A stretch of DNA of 64,000 bases, from the NCBI GenBank assembly GCA_017459865.1, contig JAFUCD010000007.1, forward strand, positions 1 through 64,000, in the 5' to 3' direction. Shown in pieces: positions 50,710-59,379 of this stretch. The notes under the pieces were generated by a model. That model saw nothing but the letters and a program-made list of their open reading frames with translations, had not been told where the DNA came from and did not search any database. Both the position numbers and the translations under genes were made by a program. Position 1 is the stretch's first letter; the number at the start of each line of letters is the position of its first letter. The stretch comes from Oscillospiraceae bacterium. GTDB lineage: Bacteria > Bacillota_A > Clostridia > Oscillospirales > Oscillospiraceae.

Positions 50710-51366
50710 ATGGATATTAAGCTGGCTCCCTCTATTTTGTCTTCTGATTTCTGCGCGCTCGGCTCCGATCTGGATGAGGTGATCGCAGGCGGCGCAGAGT
50801 ATATCCACATCGATGTGATGGACGGGCTCTTTGTCCCGAACCTCTCGTTCGGCATTCCTGTTCTGAAGTCCATGCGCCGGTATACGGATCATTTTCTGGA
50901 TGTGCATCTGATGATCGACCGCCCGCACCGCTATGTGGAGCGCTTCTGCGATACGGGTGCAAGCCTTGTGAGCTTTCACGTGGAGGCGGATCAGCCGCAG
51001 GATCTGTTCGAAGCGATCCGCATGGTAAAAGCGAAGGGCAAGCTGGTCGGATTGGCGCTCAAGCCAAAAACACCCGCCGAGGTCCTTTGGCCGTATCTGG
51101 ATCAAATCGATATGGTCGTCGTCATGACGGTGGAGCCGGGCTTCGGCGGGCAGAAATTCATGCCGGACATGCTCCCAAAGATCCGTACCCTTCGCGACGA
51201 GATCACGCGCCGCGCTCTCAATTGTGATATCGAGGTCGATGGCGGGATCGATGCGGTGACGTCCGCGCTCGTAAAGCAGGCAGGGGCGAATGTCCTCGTC
51301 GCGGGCAGCGCTGTTTTCGGCAAGCCCGACCGCGCCGCCGCAATGGAGGCCCTGCGCAATTCCTGA
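50710..51366 (+). CDS. rpe: Ribulose-phosphate 3-epimerase
   Basis: A 218-residue TIM-barrel enzyme of the pentose-phosphate pathway. Typical segments are LAPSILSSDFCALGSDL, HIDVMDGLFVPNLSFG, LDVHLMIDRP, MTVEPGFGGQKFM and VDGGIDAVTS. The metal-binding histidines and aspartates are intact. It begins a unit with recR, 18 bases downstream. Confidence 0.96.
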   Translation: MDIKLAPSILSSDFCALGSDLDEVIAGGAEYIHIDVMDGLFVPNLSFGIPVLKSMRRYTDHFLDVHLMIDRPHRYVERFCDTGASLVSFHVEADQPQDLFEAIRMVKAKGKLVGLALKPKTPAEVLWPYLDQIDMVVVMTVEPGFGGQKFMPDMLPKIRTLRDEITRRALNCDIEVDGGIDAVTSALVKQAGANVLVAGSAVFGKPDRAAAMEALRNS

Positions 51367-51384
51367 CAGAAAAGGAAACCAGAC

Positions 51385-51984
51385 ATGAATTATTTTCCGA
51401 ACGCACTTGATAATTTGATCGACAAATTCGCGGCTCTTCCGGGGATCGGACGCAAGAGCGCACAGCGTCTGGCGTTTCATGTGCTCGCGCTGCCGGAGGA
51501 GGAGGCGATCGCGTTCTCTGATGCGATCGCGGAAGCCAAGCGCACGATCCGCTGCTGCTCAGTCTGCCAGAACCTGACGGATCAGGAGGTGTGCACGATC
51601 TGCAGCTCACCCAAGCGTGATCAAAGCGTGATCTGTGTCGTGGCGGAACCGCGCGATGTGCTTTCTTTCGAGCGCGGCAGAGAATATGATGGAGTCTACC
51701 ACGTTCTGCACGGCGTGCTCTCTCCCATGCGGCACATCGGTCCGGATGACATTCGCATCCAGGAGCTGGTCAAGCGCGTCTCCGAAGGCAATGCCTCTGA
51801 AGTGATCATGGCGACCAATCCGGATACCGAGGGGGAGGCAACGGCGATGTATCTCTCGCGTCTGCTCAAGCCCTTCGAGGTGCGGGTGACGCGCCTTGCC
51901 TACGGCATTCCTGTCGGCTCCAATCTGGAATTTGCCGATGAGGCGACGTTGCTGCGCGCGCTGAACGGACGTGTTGAAATGTGA
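51385..51984 (+). CDS. recR: Recombination protein RecR
   Basis: A 199-residue RecR, which with RecO/RecF loads RecA on gapped DNA. The helix-hairpin-helix segment LPGIGRKSAQRLAFH (about 17-31), the four-cysteine zinc finger CSVCQNLTDQEVCTIC (about 56-71) and the Toprim motif VVAEPRDVLSFE are present. The usual partner gene dnaX is not adjacent. Confidence 0.95.
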   Translation: MNYFPNALDNLIDKFAALPGIGRKSAQRLAFHVLALPEEEAIAFSDAIAEAKRTIRCCSVCQNLTDQEVCTICSSPKRDQSVICVVAEPRDVLSFERGREYDGVYHVLHGVLSPMRHIGPDDIRIQELVKRVSEGNASEVIMATNPDTEGEATAMYLSRLLKPFEVRVTRLAYGIPVGSNLEFADEATLLRALNGRVEM

Positions 51985-52011
51985 CGATGTTTCATTTTAA
52001 CCCGATCCGGT

Positions 52012-52046
52012 AAAAATGAGAATGACGTTTTCTCACTGCATTTTAT
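52012..52046 (+). terminator. Imperfect hairpin after recR
   Basis: TGAGAA (52017-52022) pairs with TTCTCA (52030-52035), with partial outer A/T pairing and T-rich sequence after. A possible weak terminator. Confidence 0.4.
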
Positions 52047-52055
52047 TTCATACGA

Positions 52056-52072
52056 ACCGCCGTAAAGGCGGT
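52056..52072 (+). repeat. Leader hairpin just before rnjA
   Basis: ACCGCC-GTAAA-GGCGGT is a perfect 6-bp hairpin ending 17 bases before the rnjA start codon, directly ahead of the AAAGGAG ribosome-binding site. It could protect the 5' end of the mRNA or tune translation. Confidence 0.45.
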
Positions 52073-52089
52073 GAACCAAAGGAGTTTTT

Positions 52090-53748
52090 ATGGCATCAAA
52101 ATTGAAAATCATACCGCTCGGAGGCCTGGGGGAGATCGGAAAGAACCTCACGGTCTATGAGTATGGAAAGGATATCTTCATCGTTGACTGCGGTATGGGC
52201 TTTCCCGACGCGGAGCTCTACGGCGTTGACAGCGTGATCCCGGACATCACATATCTGAAAACGAACCGCGATCGTGTCCGCGGAATGGTCATCACGCACG
52301 GACACGAGGACCACATCGGCGCGATCCCTTATGTGCTCAAGGAGATCGATATGCCGATCTATACCGCGCCGCTTACGGCTGCGATCATCGAGCTCAAGCT
52401 TGAAGAGCACGATCTGTTATATCATACACAGATCTTCACCAAAAAGCCGGGCGACAAGTTCCGACTCGGTTGTTTTGAGATCGAATTCATCCATGTCAAT
52501 CACAGCATCGCCGATGCCGTCGCGCTTGCGATCAAGACGCCCATCGGTACCATCATCCAGACTGGCGACTTCAAAATCGACGTGACCCCGATCCAGGGCG
52601 GCATCATCGACCTGCCCAGATTCGGTCAGCTCGGCAACGAGGGCGTTCTGGCCCTGCTTTCGGACTCTACAAACGTGGAACGACCCGGTTACTCCGCGTC
52701 CGAACGCAGCGTGGGGGAGGGCTTCGATACCTTTTTCAAAAACTGTGATAAGCGCATCGTTGTCACGACCTTTGCATCGAATGTCCACCGCATGCAGCAG
52801 ATCATCGACGTTGCGGCAAAATATAAACGCAAGGTGAGCATCACCGGGCGCAGCATGGAAAACATCATGCGCATCGCTGTGGAGCTCGGCTATGTGGAGC
52901 TGCCGGAGGGCATTCTGGTGGACATCTCGGAGCTCAACAGCATGCCGAAAAACAAGGCGGTCATTATCTGCACCGGCAGCCAGGGCGAAACGATGTCCGC
53001 GCTGCACCGGATGGCGTTCTCCGAGCATCGTCAGGTCAAGATCGATTCCCGCGACCGCGTGATCATCTCCGCCTCGGCGATCCCGGGCAATGAAACCACG
53101 ATCAGCAAGGTCATCGACGGGCTGTTTCAGAAGGGCGCAGAGGTCATCTATGACCGCGGGACCCCGCTGCACGTCTCGGGGCACGCCTGTCAGGAGGAAC
53201 TGAAAATGATGCTGGCGCTTATCAAGCCCCAGTATTTTATCCCCGTGCACGGCGAATATCGTATGCTGTGCAAGCACGCGGAGATCGCGAAGATGATGGG
53301 CGTCAGCCCGAAAAACATCGTCATCGCCGAAAACGGGTCTGTGATCGAGTTTGGCAAGCGCGGCATCAAGAAGGAGGCATCCGTCCCCGCGGGCGCCGTT
53401 TACGTCGATGGAAAAAGCGTCGGCGACGTCGGCGTCGCGGTTCTGCGCGATCGTCGGCATCTCGCCGAGGACGGCATGGTCATGGCGATCGTCACGCTTT
53501 CTGCGGACGACGGCTCTGTTGCAGCGCCGCCGGAGATCATCACGCGCGGCTTCATCTACGTGAAGGAATCCGACGATTTGATGGAAGAGCTTCGCCGTGT
53601 GGTAAACGAAAGTCTCGAGAGCTGCGATCGCCATCGTGTGCGCGAATGGTCCGCCATCAAAAGCCGCATCAAATCCAATATTTCCGGCTACCTCTATAAA
53701 ACCACCCGCCGCAGCCCGATGGTGCTGCCCGTGATCATCGAGGTGTGA
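52090..53748 (+). CDS. rnjA: Ribonuclease J
   Basis: A 552-residue metallo-beta-lactamase/beta-CASP ribonuclease with endonuclease and 5'-3' exonuclease activity in RNA decay and rRNA maturation. Zinc motifs are ITHGHEDHIGAIPY (about 71-84), the beta-CASP segment CTGSQGETMSALHRMA (about 294-309) and VHVSGHACQEE/IPVHGEYRML. The ATG is preceded by AAAGGAG. The arsC-like gene follows three bases downstream. Confidence 0.95.
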   Translation: MASKLKIIPLGGLGEIGKNLTVYEYGKDIFIVDCGMGFPDAELYGVDSVIPDITYLKTNRDRVRGMVITHGHEDHIGAIPYVLKEIDMPIYTAPLTAAIIELKLEEHDLLYHTQIFTKKPGDKFRLGCFEIEFIHVNHSIADAVALAIKTPIGTIIQTGDFKIDVTPIQGGIIDLPRFGQLGNEGVLALLSDSTNVERPGYSASERSVGEGFDTFFKNCDKRIVVTTFASNVHRMQQIIDVAAKYKRKVSITGRSMENIMRIAVELGYVELPEGILVDISELNSMPKNKAVIICTGSQGETMSALHRMAFSEHRQVKIDSRDRVIISASAIPGNETTISKVIDGLFQKGAEVIYDRGTPLHVSGHACQEELKMMLALIKPQYFIPVHGEYRMLCKHAEIAKMMGVSPKNIVIAENGSVIEFGKRGIKKEASVPAGAVYVDGKSVGDVGVAVLRDRRHLAEDGMVMAIVTLSADDGSVAAPPEIITRGFIYVKESDDLMEELRRVVNESLESCDRHRVREWSAIKSRIKSNISGYLYKTTRRSPMVLPVIIEV

Positions 53749-53751
53749 CAG

Positions 53752-54084
53752 ATGAATATTCAGATCTGGGGAAAAAGCAAGTCCTTTGATACCAAAAAAG
53801 CAGAACGCTGGTTCAAGGAGCGCCGCATCAAATACCAGTATATCGACCTGCTGCGATACGGCATCAGCAAGGGAGAGCTCACCAGCGTCAAAAACGCGGT
53901 CGGACTCGACTCCCTCGTGGATCCAAAGGACGTCGATTATGAGCTGTTTCGCCATTTGGCTTATGATGCGGATAAGTTCGATATGCTGCTGGATACCCCG
54001 GAGATGCTGCGCACCCCTATCGTGCGAAACGGAAGGCAGGCGACGGTCGGGTACTGCCCTGAGATCTGGAAGGATTGGGAATAG
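53752..54084 (+). CDS. ArsC/Spx-like thioredoxin-fold protein lacking the usual cysteine
   Basis: A 110-residue member of the ArsC/Spx family: IQIWGKSKSFDTKKAERWFKER at the start, TPIVRNGRQATVGY near the end. Relatives I recall carry Cys where this protein has Ser11 (KCFDTKKA-like). The codon is TCC, so it is a real serine. The only cysteine is C102 (GYCPEIW). A conventional arsenate-reductase or Spx mechanism is therefore unlikely. It is three bases downstream of rnjA. Confidence 0.75.
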   Translation: MNIQIWGKSKSFDTKKAERWFKERRIKYQYIDLLRYGISKGELTSVKNAVGLDSLVDPKDVDYELFRHLAYDADKFDMLLDTPEMLRTPIVRNGRQATVGYCPEIWKDWE

Positions 54085-54101
54085 ACGAATCGTATAAATC
54101 T

Positions 54102-54130
54102 GAGAAGCATTGATCGCCTCAATGCTTCTC
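54102..54130 (+). terminator. Hairpin after the ArsC-like gene
   Basis: GAGAAGCATTGA (54102-54113) pairs perfectly with TCAATGCTTCTC (54119-54130) around a 5-base loop. The T-tract is broken (TTGCTATTCT). Confidence 0.65.
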
Positions 54131-54168
54131 TTGCTATTCTGTAATATGAATCCTTGCGGGACAGAATA

Positions 54169-54197
54169 TTGCCAATCCCTGCTTTTCGTGATAAAAT
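54169..54197 (+). promoter_or_regulatory. SigA promoter of ruvCAB
   Basis: TTGCCA (54169-54174), 17 bases and TAAAAT (54192-54197), 50 bases before ruvC. Confidence 0.65.
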
Positions 54198-54247
54198 ACG
54201 AGCATTGATGCGGTATTTCATGTATAACCGCGAAGGAGAAGGAGCTT

Positions 54248-54763
54248 ATGCGCATTTTGGGCATCGATCCCGGCATAGCTACCGTGGGCTTCGGCGTGGT
54301 GGACGCGGAGCGCAGCAGGCAAAAGCTTGTGACCTGCGGCGTGATCACGACGCCAGCGAAAACGCAGCTGTCGAGCCGTTTGGATCGTATTCAAAAGGAT
54401 CTTGAAGAGCTGATTCGTCAGGTACAGCCTGATGTGGTCGCGATGGAGGAACTGTTTTTCAACACGAACATCACGACCGGCATCAGCGTTGCGCACGGAC
54501 GCGGCGTTCTGCTGCTCACATGCTATCAGGCGGGGCTGCCGATCTATGAATATACGCCGCTGCAGGTCAAGCAGGCCGTCGTGGGCTATGGCCGAGCGGA
54601 AAAAAAGCAGGTCATGGATATGGTGCGGAGGATCTTGAATTTGAAGGCCGCGCCAAAGCCGGATGACGCCGCGGACGCCGTTGCGATCGCCCTGTGCCAC
54701 GCTCGCAGCGCAACTTCACTCCTGACGAAAGAAACGAGGTTTGACCCATGTTCTACCACCTAG
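54248..54763 (+). CDS. ruvC: Holliday junction resolvase RuvC
   Basis: A 171-residue RNase H-fold endonuclease that cleaves four-way junctions. Acidic residues of the active site are in LGIDPGIATVGFG (D7), AMEELFFN and the C-terminal DDAADAVAIALCH. Overlaps ruvA by 16 bases. Confidence 0.96.
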   Translation: MRILGIDPGIATVGFGVVDAERSRQKLVTCGVITTPAKTQLSSRLDRIQKDLEELIRQVQPDVVAMEELFFNTNITTGISVAHGRGVLLLTCYQAGLPIYEYTPLQVKQAVVGYGRAEKKQVMDMVRRILNLKAAPKPDDAADAVAIALCHARSATSLLTKETRFDPCSTT

Positions 54764-55359
54764 AAGGAATCGTTACCGATATCGATCTGAATCTCATCGT
54801 GCTCGACTGCGCCGGGATCGGCTTTGCGCTGAACGCCTCCATGAACACGATCGCCTCCGTTCAGATCGGCGAGAAAGCAAAGCTCTATGTCAGCGAATCG
54901 ATCCGTGAGGACGCCTACGACCTTTACGGTTTTGCCTCAAAGGAGGAAAAACGCTGCTTTGAAATGCTGATCGGCATTTCGGGCGTCGGACCGAAGGCCG
55001 CTGTTTCGATCCTGTCTTCGAACACGCCGGGGACGCTCGCGCTTGCGGTTTTGAACGGCGATGTCAAGTCGCTTACCGCCGCACCCGGCGTCGGTAAAAA
55101 GATCGCACAGCGGATCGTGCTGGAGCTGAAGGACAAGATCTCCAAGGAATCCGCTGCCGGCGGCTTTGACGGCGCCATGCCCGCCGCGGCGCCTGTGCAG
55201 ACAGCGGAAAATACCGCGCAGTCCGATGCGATCGCAGCGCTGCTGGTGCTTGGCTACAGCATGCCTGAGATCAACGGTGCGCTCCAGAAGATCAATGCCG
55301 ACGGCATGGACGCCGAGCAACTGGTCAAGGCTGTGCTGCGCGCCATGATGCAGCGATAA
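54748..55359 (+). CDS. ruvA: Holliday junction branch migration protein RuvA
   Basis: A 203-residue RuvA, the junction-binding tetramer. N-terminal OB fold (MFYHLEGIVTDIDLNLIVLDCAGIGF), two helix-hairpin-helix motifs (LIGISGVGPKAAVSIL and AAPGVGKKIAQRIVLELKDK) and a C-terminal RuvB-binding domain (AIAALLVLGYSMPEI). Between ruvC and ruvB. Confidence 0.96.
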   Translation: MFYHLEGIVTDIDLNLIVLDCAGIGFALNASMNTIASVQIGEKAKLYVSESIREDAYDLYGFASKEEKRCFEMLIGISGVGPKAAVSILSSNTPGTLALAVLNGDVKSLTAAPGVGKKIAQRIVLELKDKISKESAAGGFDGAMPAAAPVQTAENTAQSDAIAALLVLGYSMPEINGALQKINADGMDAEQLVKAVLRAMMQR

Positions 55360-55374
55360 GAGGGGAGAGGTTCT

Positions 55375-56415
55375 ATGAGCATCAGCTTTTCGGAAGACGC
55401 ACAGGAGCAGGTCATCACTTCCACGACCATCCTCCCGGAGGACAACGCGGAGGGCTCGCTCCGACCGCGGCTCCTGAAGGAGTATATCGGCCAGGAAAAA
55501 GCAAAAGATAATCTTCAGGTGTTCATTGATGCGGCGCGTATGCGCAATGAGCCGCTCGACCATGTGCTGCTGTATGGACCTCCGGGACTCGGCAAGACCA
55601 CGATGGCGCAGGTCATCGCCAATGAAATGGGCGTGAACATGCGCATCACATCCGGACCCACCATCGAAAAAGCGGGTGACCTGGCAGCGCTGCTGACGAA
55701 TCTGCAGGAAAATGACATCCTTTTCGTCGATGAGATCCACAGACTTAACCGCGCCGTGGAGGAGATCCTGTATCCGGCGATGGAAGACTATGCGATCGAT
55801 ATCATCATCGGCAAGGGACCGTCCGCCAATTCGATCCGTCTGGATCTGCCGAAATTCACGCTGATCGGCGCGACGACACGTGCCGGACAGCTCACCGCGC
55901 CGCTGCGCGACCGCTTCGGCGTGAATCTGCGGCTGGAGCTTTACTCCCCGGCGGAGCTGCAGAAGATCGTAACGCGCAGTGCGGGTATCCTCGACATCGA
56001 TATCGTCCCTGAGGGTGCGGCGGAGATCGCCTCCCGCTCCAGAGGAACGCCGCGAATCGCAAACCGGATGCTCAAGCGTGTGCGCGATTACGCACAGGTA
56101 AGGGCGGACGGCGTGATCACAAAAGCGGTCGCAAACGAGGCGCTGCTGCGTCTGGAGGTCGATGCGCTTGGCCTCGACGCGACTGACCGCCGTATGCTGC
56201 GCAGTATCATCGAGTTTTATCACGGCGGACCGGTCGGTTTGGATACGCTTGCCGCAACGATCGGGGAAGAGGCGGTCACGCTGGAGGACGTCTATGAGCC
56301 GTATCTGCTGCAGCAGGGATTCCTGACCCGCACGCCGCGCGGACGCTGTGTGACGCAGAAGGCTTATGCACATCTCGGCATCGCATATATCGGTCAGCAG
56401 CAGCTCGATATCTGA
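55375..56415 (+). CDS. ruvB: Holliday junction branch migration helicase RuvB
   Basis: A 346-residue AAA+ motor. Walker [10 protein letters not shown] (68-76), Walker B FVDEIHRL, sensor [18 protein letters not shown], arginine finger region and the C-terminal winged helix ([12 protein letters not shown]). Third gene of ruvCAB; no queA follows, since queA-tgt lies at 19-21 kb. Confidence 0.97.
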   Translation: MSISFSEDAQEQVITSTTILPEDNAEGSLRPRLLKEYIGQEKAKDNLQVFIDAARMRNEPLDHVLLYGPPGLGKTTMAQVIANEMGVNMRITSGPTIEKAGDLAALLTNLQENDILFVDEIHRLNRAVEEILYPAMEDYAIDIIIGKGPSANSIRLDLPKFTLIGATTRAGQLTAPLRDRFGVNLRLELYSPAELQKIVTRSAGILDIDIVPEGAAEIASRSRGTPRIANRMLKRVRDYAQVRADGVITKAVANEALLRLEVDALGLDATDRRMLRSIIEFYHGGPVGLDTLAATIGEEAVTLEDVYEPYLLQQGFLTRTPRGRCVTQKAYAHLGIAYIGQQQLDI

Positions 56416-56503
56416 TCGAACATCCTGTTACTGGAATTTTTCGAGTTCTTTCTCAACATAACCGCGGGAATTGCCGACTAATTTTAAGATTTTAATTTTT
56501 CTA

Positions 56504-56531
56504 TTGACAATTCCGGTGTTTTCGCTATAAT
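56504..56531 (+). promoter_or_regulatory. SigA promoter of the sigma-factor gene
   Basis: TTGACA (56504-56509), 16 bases and TATAAT (56526-56531), 33 bases before the start. Confidence 0.75.
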
Positions 56532-56563
56532 TTATTATAGAATTTTTAGGATTTTGCAAGGAA

Positions 56564-57178
56564 ATGACAGAACATCATTCTCTCATCGATTCTGAACTGC
56601 AGGCGTTGGCTGTGCAAGGCGATTCCGATGCCGAAGAGGCGTTGCTCGCGCGTTACAGCCGCAGCGTCCGCATGTGCGCACGACCGTTCGTGCTCGCCGG
56701 CGGCGATACCGAGGATCTGATCCAGGAGGGGATGATGGGACTGCTTTCTGCGATCCGAAGCTACGATCCTGTAAGCGGCGTTCCTTTCAGATCCTACGCA
56801 GAGCTGTGCATTCGAAACCGGATCCGCAGCGCTGTGAAGTCAGCATCCAGACGTAAGCATCTTCCGCTTAACAGCGGCGTTCCCTTGGACGATCTCCTCT
56901 CAGAAGATTCCATGCCAGAGGCATTCTTGTCGTTTGACCGACGCACGACCGAAGATCAGGTCCTCGACAAGGAGAACGAGCAAGAACTGCAGTCCGCGTT
57001 TGCGAAACATTTATCTGCGTTTGAACAAACGATCCTGTCGCTATATCTGACAGGCCTGTCCTACGGAGAAATGGCTGTCCAAACAGGTAAGTCTGAGAAG
57101 TCAATCGATAACGCGGTTCAGCGTATCCGCCGCAAGCTGGCGCGGCTACCCCATCTCGGCGATTTCAGCGAAAGCTGA
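56564..57178 (+). CDS. Sigma-70 family factor of the SigH/sporulation type
   Basis: A 204-residue sigma factor with region 2 (about 25-95: EDLIQEGMMGLLSAIRSYDPVSGVPFRSYAELCIRNRI) and region 4 (about 145-195: LSAFEQTILSLYLTGLSYGEMAVQTGKSEKSIDNAVQRIRRKL). The spacing and the SigH-like segments fit a stage 0 sporulation sigma-H relative (Bacillus SigH is about 218). A strong SigA promoter precedes it. I cannot tell SigH itself from a paralogue. Confidence 0.8.
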   Translation: MTEHHSLIDSELQALAVQGDSDAEEALLARYSRSVRMCARPFVLAGGDTEDLIQEGMMGLLSAIRSYDPVSGVPFRSYAELCIRNRIRSAVKSASRRKHLPLNSGVPLDDLLSEDSMPEAFLSFDRRTTEDQVLDKENEQELQSAFAKHLSAFEQTILSLYLTGLSYGEMAVQTGKSEKSIDNAVQRIRRKLARLPHLGDFSES

Positions 57179-57231
57179 ACGCAAATATTTTCAGCCGAAA
57201 GGCAAGTATCGGAAAAAGAGAGGATTTCAGA

Positions 57232-57510
57232 ATGTACGAAGACAAGACTTTGAAGTGCAAAGAGTGTGGAGCGGAATTCGTTTTTACTGCCGGTGAGCAG
57301 GAATTCTACGCCGAGCGCGGCTTCCAGAATGAGCCCCAGCGCTGCAAGGCGTGCCGCGATGCGCGCAAGAACGCCGCACGCGGTCCCCGCGAGTTCTTCA
57401 CCGCTACCTGCGCAGCCTGCGGCGGCGAGGCCAGAGTGCCGTTCGAGCCCAAGTCTGATCGCCCGGTATACTGCAGCGAGTGCTTCGCAAAGATGAGAGA
57501 GCAGGCTTGA
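57232..57510 (+). CDS. Small double zinc-ribbon protein, 92 aa
   Basis: Two zinc-binding units are visible: LKCKECGAEFVFTAGEQEFY with RCKACRDARK (about 8-47), the 'trcl'-type zinc ribbon, and TCAACGGEARVPF with YCSECFAKM (about 58-88). Proteins of this kind are common and small in Clostridia; a nucleic-acid or protein-binding role is likely, but none is proven. It lies between the sigma factor and a DUF1858 gene, with an AGAGGA site upstream and a terminator after it. Confidence 0.8.
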   Translation: MYEDKTLKCKECGAEFVFTAGEQEFYAERGFQNEPQRCKACRDARKNAARGPREFFTATCAACGGEARVPFEPKSDRPVYCSECFAKMREQA

Positions 57511-57525
57511 TTGCTCAAAGCTCAT

Positions 57526-57565
57526 AAATGATTGGGGCGCTTGATGCGTCCCAATCATTTTTTGA
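57526..57565 (+). terminator. Terminator after the zinc-ribbon gene
   Basis: AAATGATTGGG (57526-57536) pairs with CCCAATCATTT (57550-57560), with inner pairs, followed by TTT. Confidence 0.8.
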
Positions 57566-57596
57566 ATGTGTATTCTTTTAGGGGAGGTAACCCATT

Positions 57597-57800
57597 ATGT
57601 TTGAAATCACCAAAGACACCATGATCAGCGAGATCCTTGAGTATGCTCCTGAGACGATGCCGGCGTTCCAGAACATCGGTATGCATTGCCTCGGCTGCGC
57701 GCTGTCCAGCGCCGAGACGCTCGAGCAGGCCTGCTATGCGCATGGCGTCGATCCGGATGCGTTCATCGAAGAGCTGCGCGTTTTTGTCGAATCGCTCTGA
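57597..57800 (+). CDS. DUF1858 domain protein, 67 aa
   Basis: A single-domain DUF1858 protein: ITKDTMISEILEYAPETMPAFQNIGMHCLGCALSSAETLEQACYAHGVD. The CxxC motif (HCLGCAL) is typical of the hybrid-cluster-associated/ScdA-N-like disulfide domain. It probably takes part in redox or iron-sulfur handling. GGAGG lies nine bases before the ATG. It is monocistronic, between two terminators. Confidence 0.85.
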   Translation: MFEITKDTMISEILEYAPETMPAFQNIGMHCLGCALSSAETLEQACYAHGVDPDAFIEELRVFVESL

Positions 57801-57820
57801 GGCACGTATAACAAAGGATG

Positions 57821-57859
57821 AAAGGGTGTGGAAAAACGACCGGTTTTTTCACACCCTTT
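57821..57859 (+). terminator. Terminator after the DUF1858 gene
   Basis: AAAGGGTGTG (57821-57830) pairs with CACACCCTTT (57850-57859), extended inward by an A-tract/T-tract pairing (57832-57836 with 57844-57848). Confidence 0.65.
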
Positions 57860-57901
57860 ATATCCATGGGCTCCATCATGTATTATAAAGGAGAATGAAG
57901 C

Positions 57902-58579
57902 TTGATCGATCTGTCTGAACGACTGCGTATGGTCGCATCCCTTGTTCCGCAATGTGATACGGCGGCAGATGTCGGTACGGATCACGGATATCTCGCCGCA
58001 TGGCTGCTGCAGCGCGGCATCGTCGATCATGTGTTCGCCACGGACATCAACGCAGGACCATTGCAGCGCGCCAAACAGACCGCGATGGAGCAGGCGCTGA
58101 CAGGACGCATGGAGTTTTATCTCTGCGATGGGCTCCGTTTCCCCGGCGCAGAAGCAGCGCAGGCTGTGATCCTTGCCGGGATGGGCGGAGAGACGATGAT
58201 CTCGATCCTGGAGGCCGCTCCCTGGACCTGGCAGAACACCGCATTGATCCTGCAGCCGCAGAGCAAGCAGCCGATGCTGTATCGATGGCTCTCTGAGCAT
58301 AAGATCGGCATTCTTAAAGCCCGCTTGTGTGTTGACGCGGGGAAACGTTATCTTGCTTTTTGTGCACAGGGCGGTGCGGAGGTCCGCACGACGGAGGAGC
58401 TGCTTTTCCGGGCACACGACCCGCTGTTGCCCGATCATCTTGCCTCGGAGCTTTCGCGCATCGACCGCGCCATCATCGGGATGGAGCGATCAAGCCGTGA
58501 TCTGCAGGCGGAGCGGGACGCGCTTACCGCGCAAAGGACATATCTGGAATCCTACAGGAGGCTGACTCAGTCATGGTAA
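57902..58579 (+). CDS. trmK: tRNA (adenine(22)-N1)-methyltransferase
   Basis: A 225-residue TrmK/YqfN Rossmann methyltransferase: DVGTDHGYLAAWLLQRGIVDHVFATDINAGPLQRA is the SAM-binding motif, followed by GMGGETMISILEAA and LILQPQSKQPMLYRWL. A C-terminal coiled-coil helix (about 185-225) is typical. The TTG start follows AAAGGAG. It overlaps the Nif3-like gene by seven bases, the usual sigA-adjacent pair in Bacillus (yqfN-yqfO). Confidence 0.93.
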   Translation: MIDLSERLRMVASLVPQCDTAADVGTDHGYLAAWLLQRGIVDHVFATDINAGPLQRAKQTAMEQALTGRMEFYLCDGLRFPGAEAAQAVILAGMGGETMISILEAAPWTWQNTALILQPQSKQPMLYRWLSEHKIGILKARLCVDAGKRYLAFCAQGGAEVRTTEELLFRAHDPLLPDHLASELSRIDRAIIGMERSSRDLQAERDALTAQRTYLESYRRLTQSW

Positions 58580-59373
58580 CCACGAATGATATCTATACCT
58601 ATCTGGATCAGATCGCGCCGGTCTGCACACAGATGGATTTTGATAACTCCGGCTTTCTCGTCGGAGACCGCAGCGCGCGCGTGACCCGTGTGCTTGTCAC
58701 GCTTGATATCACAGACGCGGTCATTACTGAGGCCGAGAATCTGGGTGCTGAGTTAATCGTATCGCACCATCCGCTGATCTTTCACAAGCTGTCCGGCGTA
58801 TGTGCCGACGATCCAACCGGCAAAAAGATCATGCGTTTGATCCGCGTGGGGATTTCCGCTGTGTGCATGCATACGAATCTGGATATTGCCGAGGGCGGTG
58901 TGAACGACGCGCTTATGGCCGCGCTCGACGCCGAAACCGAGACCTATCTGGAGCCCGCCGGCTCCGGCGTCTCCGGAGAGCCGATCGGCTGCGGACGCAT
59001 CGGCGCTTTGCAGGACGCCATGCAGCTTCCGGCGTTCCTGCGTTTTTTGACAGAGCGTCTGCATGTCAGCGGTCTGCGCTATGTTTCCGGCGGCAAACCG
59101 GTGCACCGCATCGCCGTATGCGGCGGCTCAGGCGGCAGTATGCTGGAGCTGGCGTACGCTGCCGGATGCGACACGCTTGTGACGGCAGATGTGAAATATG
59201 ATCGTTTCCTGACTGCCAGGGAGCTCGGGATCAATCTCATCGACGCCGACCATTTCTGTACGGAAAATGTCGTCGTCCCGGAGCTTGCAGCCCGTCTGCA
59301 GCAACAATTTCCGGAGCTGTCCATTCAAATCAGCGCCTTAAATCAAACCGTTCAGTTCTATACCGCGCAGTAA
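58573..59373 (+). CDS. Nif3-like dinuclear metal centre hexameric protein
   Basis: A 266-residue NIF3/YqfO-family protein. Metal-ligand segments are SHHPLIFHKLSGV (about 57-69), CMHTNLDIAEGGVNDALMAAL (about 97-117) and the C-terminal DADHFCTENVVVPELA. It lacks the CutA-like insertion of the longer Bacillus YqfO, consistent with its 266-residue length. Enzymatic role is unsettled (a GTP cyclohydrolase-type annotation is common but unproven). The conserved pairing with trmK is retained. Confidence 0.92.
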   Translation: MVTTNDIYTYLDQIAPVCTQMDFDNSGFLVGDRSARVTRVLVTLDITDAVITEAENLGAELIVSHHPLIFHKLSGVCADDPTGKKIMRLIRVGISAVCMHTNLDIAEGGVNDALMAALDAETETYLEPAGSGVSGEPIGCGRIGALQDAMQLPAFLRFLTERLHVSGLRYVSGGKPVHRIAVCGGSGGSMLELAYAAGCDTLVTADVKYDRFLTARELGINLIDADHFCTENVVVPELAARLQQQFPELSIQISALNQTVQFYTAQ

Positions 59374-59379
59374 TGCGCG

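Noticed and set aside
52417..54348. A 643-codon open frame on the minus strand opposite rnjA
   Set aside because: It covers rnjA and the ArsC-like gene, both with strong motifs and start sites; the antisense translation has no family features.
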